Below are positions 57,025-64,000 of a DNA stretch of 64,000 bases, in pieces. How positions within the stretch are numbered: position 1 is the stretch's first letter; each line of letters begins with the position of its first letter. The position numbers and the translations under genes were made by a program. This stretch comes from Polytrichum commune (Eukaryota > Streptophyta > Polytrichopsida > Polytrichales > Polytrichaceae). The notes beneath the pieces were generated by a model that was not told where the DNA came from, made no database searches, and saw nothing but the letters and a program-made list of their open reading frames with translations. The stretch covers positions 36,213,081 through 36,277,080 of the forward strand of contig OX485809.1 in assembly GCA_950295325.1 (NCBI GenBank). The letters are read 5' to 3'.

Positions 57025-58560
57025 GATAATGACCAGGGAAAAAAAATCTAGAAATTGTGTCCCGGATCATTTTGACGAGTATGTGCCACTTGAGTGGTGG
57101 TAGTGACAGTTCTTGATGGACCCATGACATCTTTGGAGAGGACAACAATGTGCAACTTTAGTCAAAAGGAGCCTAAGATCATGTACTCACTAACCTCAAC
57201 CTTAGACACACCGAGAGAAGGGATAAACAAAATGTGCATTATAATCATAGAATAGACAAACACAATTTGGAGGAATGCGAGAATCACTTGAATCACATGA
57301 AAATGTCAACATGCTCAAGTCTATTATTGTCATCTGGTGTAATGTTGGACATATGAAGACTGGACAAGGAGTGAGGAGTAATGGTTTGTCTTTGGGTCAA
57401 AACTCCAAATTATCTATGTTTGTGCTTGCTTTGTTTGGAAAAGCACACCGTCAAGCTTGGAGACCCAATTGGATGCCATTGGACATGTAAAAAACTACAA
57501 CATGAGTTAATCAAGAGTGAAAGTATAGTATTTATAAATAAACAAATGAAAAAAATGTTTGATATTGAGGATGCCATGTGAATAGATGTGAAGATGATTT
57601 ACATTAATGTGGATATATCGTAGCCATGTATGACCAAGCAATCAATCTCCCAAAATATCAATGCAAGCCGAGGATTTTGTTGTAGTGAAGGTTGGCAGCC
57701 AAACCTTTGTGGAATGGGCACAATGATCCCATATTTGTTGGCATTAACCATTGCTCCCATCCAATTATTGATAAAGGCAAGTTTGGTATGCTACAGGTCA
57801 TATGGTTGTGAATGTTTGGTACTATCAGACAATGGATGGGTAAAGTTAAAAAGTTGATGCATGGTCATGGCATTGGTACAATCATGGTAGATGAATCACC
57901 ATGTCTAGAAGATGTCCCATGGTTTACCATTCAATGAAGGAAAAGAATATAAATCACTTTTAGATGTATATACATAGCATGTAATACATGTATATGAATA
58001 ATCCCTATGCCACTAAACATATGAATTTACAAGGACTACTATTCGCCTTTGAAGCACTACACGGACTTCCACATAGAAGATATATTCAAGAGTCTTATAT
58101 CAATGCAAAAACCTATTACTCACCAACTTTTCCATAGTTTAGTAATTCACCTATTCTAGTGTATATGATGTACAAAGGTGTAACGAGGGAATGAATGAAA
58201 ACAAGCACGAGTTCTAGAATTTATATTGGCGCCAAATTGTTAGCCATTGTATGCATCACAATCTTTTGGGCACATATACCAAAAAATTGAATTGCAATTA
58301 CTTTGAATTCAAGTATTTAGAGGCTTACTATGATGGTTTTTAAAAGTAAATGCCCATGATGGAAGAAAGCCCTAAGGTCATAACAACAAAGGTAAGAAGT
58401 TTAGGGGAGATCATGAGTATCCTGATGCAGAAACTAGAAAGAAAATGCAAGAAGAAAGAAGCAAGGAATAACATATACAATAGTAAAACTTTCAAGAAGC
58501 CGCATCCATGATCGTCCAAACAAGGGCATGAGGAGAGCTCTTATTTGGTAGGAGGTGGGG
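57025..58560. other. Interval without a recognisable gene
   Basis: It is AT-rich; frames stay below 80 codons and show no motif. Confidence 0.4.
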
Positions 58561-58567
58561 CTTGGCA

Positions 58568-58846
58568 TCAAAATCTCCAACTCAAAGGTAGGCTAGAAGA
58601 CTTCAATTCTCCAAAGACCAACTCTTGCTCTAGAGGCACGGAAGAGGTTAGTGCGATGGAAAGTGAGTAGCGAGAGGGGGAGGAGGGGTCATTGCCACTC
58701 GATGGAGTATAAGGTGAGGAAGACGAACTGGATGTTGCCATGGACATGGCCAATTCAAGGACACAGAGTGCTAATGAAAAAGAGACAATTAAAGCAGAAG
58801 ATAGCAAAGTAGCAAAAAAAGAAAAGATGAATAGTGTGTCTAGCAT
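58568..58846 (-). CDS. Possible small secreted or membrane peptide, 92 aa
   Basis: This ATG-started frame has a strongly hydrophobic N-terminus (residues 4-34, LFIFSFFATLLSSALIVSFS and following), compatible with a signal peptide or membrane anchor. A Ser/Pro-rich stretch (about 36-62, TSSSSSSPYTPSSGNDPSS) follows, and the C-terminus ends SSLPLSWRF. It has no family that I recognise. It stands alone among repeats, so a chance frame remains likely. Confidence 0.25.
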   Translation of the reverse strand: MLDTLFIFSFFATLLSSALIVSFSLALCVLELAMSMATSSSSSSPYTPSSGNDPSSPSRYSLSIALTSSVPLEQELVFGELKSSSLPLSWRF

Positions 58847-59256
58847 GTTGTTTGTTGTTTGTGCTGTTGTAGTTAGTTATTGGAGTGCCGAAAGAAATAA
58901 TGGCTCTTAATGGATGAAACAAAATAAATGTTTAGGGTTGTGGCTTTGTCGAATGCACTTTTGGTTGTTATGGTCGATCGTGTTTTCTTTCTGGTTGTGT
59001 TTGTACGGTTTCAATGTGCTTGCAAATGAATCAATTAGGGTTTCAACGTTAGTGCATATGTACTTAATTTATCTGGTTGAGTCTGTAAGGTTGTGAGCAA
59101 TCTCTTAATATGCATAATGTTATTGCCTTTGCATCACGCTGAGTTAGATCTTCTAGATTATAAAATGCGAGGCCCCACATCTTGGTGGTGGCCTCTTATG
59201 TCTCCTTGGTGCTTATGCTGGTCAAAAACATCTAAGTTTCTTGTCGGAAGCACAAA

Positions 59257-59330
59257 CATAGGTTGGTAGGCAACACGAAATGGTATGGCCGGTAGTGGCC
59301 ATGTCATTTTGTGCTGCTTGCCAACCTATG
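59257..59330. repeat. Imperfect inverted repeat (34-bp arms)
   Basis: CATAGGTTGGTAGGCAACAC at the left pairs with GTGCTGCTTGCCAACCTATG at the right, ending in GGCC/GGCC, with a 6-nt loop. It is probably a small foldback remnant. Confidence 0.75.
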
Positions 59331-62300
59331 TTCATGCCTTAAGCAAGTTTGACAAGCGTCCTTACTATCATCAATTGATAGGTCCCTTTTTTTAGCTCGC
59401 CAAAACCCCAACCCTACACCCCAAAAAGCCATTGGGAACGGCCTTTGGATATAAGGTTCAGAGTTTTTGGTCACTCTATCCAAGATGTGTTGTCATATTT
59501 CTTGGAATTTCCCATTTGCTGGGAGGGAGATCGCAGGCATGGCCACAAGCGGCCATACTTTTGGATATATAGTTCAAAGTTTTGGGTTCATCCGGGCCCC
59601 TGTTTCATGAGCATGCTCATGTTTGACGGATTTTAATTCTATGGACTAGGGCCCCAAGATTGTGGATTGTTATTTCATAGGCTTATACATAGTCTTTAGT
59701 ATGGATTTTTTTTAGGTAGGTCACATTTTTTTGTCGGGTTGCCCAGGCTACCTATAAAAAATAAGGGAGTTATGTACAATGTATGTAAATGCTTATGCCA
59801 AACAACTATATGCTTGTATTAGATAGAAGACATACACTTAACACACATGAGGCAAGTGAGCAAGGGAGGAATGTTGATTATATAGCATGCACATATTGTA
59901 TTTGAACAATCAAATTATGACTACAGAGATGCATTGAAGCATCCTAAAGGGATATGGCAAGGAAGATATACTCCAGCCTAGTCCAACAGAAAAATTGTGC
60001 AAAAAACAAGATATCGACAAAGGAAAATCTACGTGGACATGGAAACCAAAAACCAACCACACTGAGATAACACACAAGCAAACATGTGAAAATATATGTA
60101 AACTTTGTAGACAAGATGTGAGAGATCAAAATGGCATAAAACACCAAAACAACTAGAATGTACACATGTGCAATACATAATGTTAGGTGCAATTTAGAGT
60201 ATGCACATAGTCCACCATGAAGAGGCCTTAAATGTTTGGTTTTTCGCCTACATAAAATTGCAAGAGAGATATAGATGAATGAAAGACTGTAGAATAATAT
60301 GTATCAACTTTCTCTTCTTGTAAAGTGCTGCTACGTACAAATGTGGGGCACAATGAACCCAAAACTTTGAACCATATTTTCCATAGCCTACATGTTGCTA
60401 GAATACCATCACACAACTATCAAAGCCAAATTTTCACACTAGTGCAAGAATGTGAATGCCCACGGGTGGAGTTCAGGGAGGTAATCATAATAAAGTTCAT
60501 TCACCGCATCCTAGTTGGGACCATCTGGAGGACAAGTACATAAGTGATCATCTACTATTGCCTATATGTCCCATGGAATGATCTGCAACCCCCAGTGAGC
60601 ACTACTAAGGCAAGTTGATGATCTCACATACATAGTGGCACTAAAGCATTGCTATAATATTACCTTTGCAATGCTGACCCTTAGAGATATCCAAATTATT
60701 GGGACACTTGGGATTAACTTGTAACATGTTTGGATCGAGATGTTGAATGGCAAAATCAACATTTGCCTTGGTGCAATCACGGTGCTCATACATCTGCACC
60801 TCGATGGCACCCTCGAGGGACTCCAAGTCGTGCTTCAAAGTTCTCTACTTCCTGCCAATGATGGCTTACATTCCACTAGTGACATACTCCACGCATAAGG
60901 AAACATTTCCTCTTCATTATCGTCGACAAACTTCATGGAATAACCACAACAAAGCAAGGAGTTAGATGGAGGATCATTGGAGAGGGAAACAAAATGAAAA
61001 TTGATGAGGTAGTACGTAGGTTAAGCTCAAAATTATTGCAAATGTGAGGGTGAGGAAATTCAATATGTAAAGATGTTGAATTTAAGGAACCTAAGGCTAC
61101 ATTAGGGGAAGCCAATTACATATGATGGAGTAATGCATGTGACATATACACACATTTGAGAATATTTCACATGTGTACCATGATTGAGATATTTCATCCC
61201 ATAGCTTTTGGATATCAAGTGCACCATAGGAGGCTATGTATTAAAAAATGTTGCAATACACCTACACTTGCTGCAAAATCATAACAATGATTTCTAAATT
61301 TGGTACCCTATTAGTTGGTTGTTCCTTTACTAGCCACTCCCAAAAGCTTTGAACATGTTTGCCACATGATTTAATCCCCCACACACAAGTGAACATAGGG
61401 GATTCAAATACTAATCCTAATGTATCCTAAAAGGAAATACAGGCTAGTAGACAATATATTTGATCATTTCTAAGTCCAATATGCACTTGTGGTATCCATC
61501 TTCAATAATAACACCTTTTGACACTTGGGGATTCCCTATATCTAACAAAGTGCAAAACATTGGGTAATTTCCTAAACAAATATTACACAAAATGACAACA
61601 ACTTTGAACACAATGTAGATGCAGGTACAACCATGCCTGAGGCATCCAATGATTTACACACAATTCAATGGATTAATCATTTAAATATATGGTTAGAACA
61701 TAATGTGCCCTGCATAATGGCCGTGAATTAGAAAATTACAACTATAATTGGTGGCAAGGATGAAGTCACAATTATCCCATTGGAATTTGGGCATTGAATG
61801 CTGAGTCTTCATCACATAAAAAGTGGAAGGGTAAGAAAGTAGACTTGGGCAAAGAATACAAGAAATTGAGCAACCATGAAGACATTTTCCATTGCACACA
61901 AAGCATGTGAAGGAACACCGTCTAAATGTTTTTTGTAGATAGGATACAAAGCTATATTTTTCTACAAGTGTTGAAGTCTAAGGACACAAACATACTAAAA
62001 AAAAATTTGCACTAGCCACGTTGGATAACTATTGTCTATTGATACTTTGAAGTCCAAAAACTGCACGAACTAAGGATGAAGAACTCAATGTTTGGGTCTA
62101 AAAAATGGCGATGTTACATGTGCATATTTTGCTGCAATGGCCTGGATGATAACATGAGGTGTTGAATTAGAGTAGAGGTGCCCATAATCGATCACTTAAG
62201 AGGCTTTGCACCGAATCTAGAGAGGCACAAGGCCATGCAAATTTTTCCCGTCTAGGAAGATGGAAATTAAGAGGAATGCAAATTCTTTAGTAACTTTATT

Positions 62301-62520
62301 CTTTGAATCGAAAATATTGCAAATTGTTGAAGCCAAAAGTTGGCCCAAACACATTACCAATGTCTAGAGTATGCCACAACTGCTCATTTTGAGACGAATT
62401 CCTCCTTGCTTTAGCACTCAAAACCGGGGACATGTGTTATGGCATTATTGATTCCTTGGTGATACCATAACCGAAGTTGAAGATTTAGGACTAGTTTCCA
62501 AGTAGGGTGCTTTGCCTACC
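59331..62520. other. Interval without a secure gene
   Basis: The only frame that looks at all protein-like is minus 60838-60641 (MKHDLESLEGAIEVQMYEHR, then NVDFAIQHLDPNMLQV), preceded by a second open stretch to about 60965 in another frame. I do not recognise it; it may be a broken element protein. Confidence 0.35.
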
Positions 62521-62522
62521 AA

Positions 62523-62575
62523 ATTCTAGTGGAAATGTAGATTCCACCTAGTGGCATCTACATTTCCACTAGAAT
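62523..62575. repeat. Perfect 20-bp inverted repeat
   Basis: ATTCTAGTGGAAATGTAGAT (62523-62542) is exactly inverted at 62556-62575, with a 13-nt loop. Confidence 0.9.
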
Positions 62576-62799
62576 GTGGTGGGCGAGTGACTTACATGGA
62601 ACCAGTGTCCGAAAAGTTATTGAAGTTATTGAGGTTAATTGCCTACCTCTTTAAAAGGGCATAGGCTAGTTCCCTCATGGCATAGGTTGCATCCTACAAT
62701 ATCAAATTTTTGTAAGTTGAAAACCTTTTGAGTTTTTAAGTTACCCGCCAATTGCCTTCAAAACTAATTTTTAGTAGGTTAAAATCCTTCATATCTTTT

Positions 62800-62915
62800 A
62801 ATGTTGTAGGTTTTAAATTCAAAATTTGAGTACTAAGTGGTATCCTTGGCAGGAATTGAACCTGGCTAAGCCCTTCACCACGTTTGAAGGCCAAGGATTA
62901 ACCAACTCTTTTTTA
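62800..62915 (-). mobile_element. tRNA-derived SINE-like remnant
   Basis: On the minus strand GTTGGTTAATCCTTGG (A-box region, about 62892-62907) is followed by CGTGGTGAAGGGCTTAGCC and a B-box AGGTTCAATTCCTGCC (62848-62863), then ACCACTTAGTACTC. The arrangement and B-box resemble plant SINEs and the copy at 41575-41705. Confidence 0.5.
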
Positions 62916-62957
62916 AAGAGTTGATTATAATGAAAGGTTGCTAAAATTCAAATGAGT

Positions 62958-63964
62958 TTAAGGGTGAAAGTCCTCACCATCTTCTGATTCAACCTCTACT
63001 CTTCCTGCAAGATATTTCTCATGATTAGTAAACAAGAATCGAAACTTTCTTGAATCCTTCCACAAAGATATAGCTTCCTCCAAAATAAACTCAAAATTTT
63101 TGGTTGGTCCTTCAATCGCCACCCGCATCACACTATCCAAGTGTGTTGTTGTCATTCGATTCCTTTTCTTTTGCTTGATGGTATTCTGCACAGAGAAAGC
63201 TCTCTCACAAATAGCAGTACTAACACATTGGCATCTTGCAATGTCGGCAAGCGTTAGTAGGTTAGGAAATTTAAGTTTCAAAGAAGGACTCCAACTTATA
63301 GATGTCCACAAATCCTCGAAGGTACGATCACTACATTCACAACTACCTTGCACTTTGAAAGCAAAGAATTCTTGCTTACAAGCTACAACATTTACCAATG
63401 GAGGATATGTTGTGCCCCCAATACGCTTTTCTTCTCCATAATGTTTCAGAAGCAAATCCAACTGCACAACTGCACAACTCCATAAGAACTCAAGCCAACT
63501 TGCCTTTGAGGCAAACTAGTAGGGCTCAAAATCTTAAAACAATCAATAAGATCATTGTCAACAAATCTACTTTCTAATGCATCACAAACTGCTTGAGCAT
63601 ACAACCTTTGAAAAGACAAAACAACTTCTAAATCAACCCCACTAGGCTCCCGAATCATGTCTACACTATGAAATTTAGACCCTCTAATTTTGCTTGACAA
63701 ACGCTTGAGAAATCCACCTGGAGGTCCAAATTCTGGAATTACATGAAATCCTAAAGAGGGATTGAAAGTTTCCTGATTCAAGTCACAAGCCTCAACTAAA
63801 AAACACATTCTAATAGTTATTTCCTTTTTCACAATGGACCCTAAACAAGAAATATCCACAAGCTTGCATTGAAAAATCTTAGACAATTTGCCAAGCATTT
63901 GTAAAATGTCTGCTAGAAAATAGAGAACATAAATGAACTTGAACTCTCTCAATTTGTCATACAA
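62958..63964 (-). pseudogene. hAT transposase C-terminal half (ZNF862/KIAA-like clade), frameshifted
   Basis: The frame from 63964 leftward (RGSKFHSVDMIREPSGV, SFQRLYAQAVCDALESRF) is the DUF4371/RNase-H-like insertion region. The frame 63467-62958 holds the hAT C-terminal dimerisation region with the catalytic-Glu motif CERAFSVQNTIKQKKRNRM and ends VESEDGEDFHP-stop. The two frames are out of register because CTGCACAA is tandemly duplicated at 63462-63477. One copy fewer would make them continuous (GVVQLDLLLKHYG). The N-terminal half continues beyond the right edge of the window, so I cannot judge the rest. Confidence 0.82.
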
Positions 63965-64000
63965 AACATGAGTTCCGTGAACATTAGAAGAGAAGCAAGA

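Noticed and set aside
1-64000. CRISPR arrays, rRNA genes, bacterial operons or organelle DNA insertions
   Set aside because: No regularly spaced identical repeats with unique spacers, no rRNA-like sequence, and no run of plastid or mitochondrial genes.

Overview
The window looks like nuclear DNA from a land plant with a large, repeat-rich genome. The support is an ABA-receptor (PYR/PYL/RCAR) gene, GT-AG introns, and plant-type CACTA, PIF/Harbinger, MULE, hAT and pogo-like transposon genes. There is no rRNA, operon structure, CRISPR array or organelle-like block. I cannot name the species. Broken MULE and hAT fragments of this style, plus the very low gene density, would fit a seed-free plant or another large-genome lineage; that is inference only.

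Layout. 0-5.1 kb is a diverged large inverted repeat. 7.4-16.8 kb holds a PIF/Harbinger locus: an open DDE transposase on the plus strand, and its Myb/trihelix ORF1 partner on the minus strand, broken by a stop codon and by a 3,954-bp retroelement-like insertion (10876-14829). That insertion has a 5-bp target duplication, its own 652-codon gag-like ORF and an extreme density of CCGG sites. 16.8-32.3 kb is a mosaic of short elements: a 46-bp hairpin satellite, a pogo-like element with TA duplication, three Tourist-like elements with 3-bp TTA/TAA duplications, a (GA)37 tract, a TA-flanked element with terminal hairpins, and a 273-bp tandem duplication.

32338-41400 is a complete CACTA transposon of 9,063 bp with matching termini and a TTT target duplication. 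It holds two divergent genes around a 0.9-kb spacer with a 51-bp triplicate: an apparently intact 6-exon TNPA/Transposase_24-like gene, and a 4-exon TNP2 transposase gene with three in-frame TGA stops. 41.5-45.6 kb holds a SINE remnant, an approx. 135-150-bp satellite, a 928-bp foldback element, and a repeat copy carrying a hAT-type MITE whose empty site exists at 19.2 kb.

The one convincing host gene is an intronless PYL-family gene (46941-47585). It lacks the ABA-carboxylate-binding lysine (Gln instead) and has a TSVPA gate in place of SGLPA, so it may be an ABA-insensitive or hormone-independent member. Beyond it lie more repeats, a MULE transposase pseudogene (53324-57024, minus), one weak small-secreted-peptide ORF, a second SINE remnant, and a frameshifted hAT transposase running off the right edge.

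Functionally, nearly everything except the PYL gene is mobile DNA. The Harbinger transposase could in principle mobilise the TAA-flanked MITEs, but I could not link their termini to it. In the CACTA element the DNA-binding-type gene stays open while the catalytic gene is decaying.
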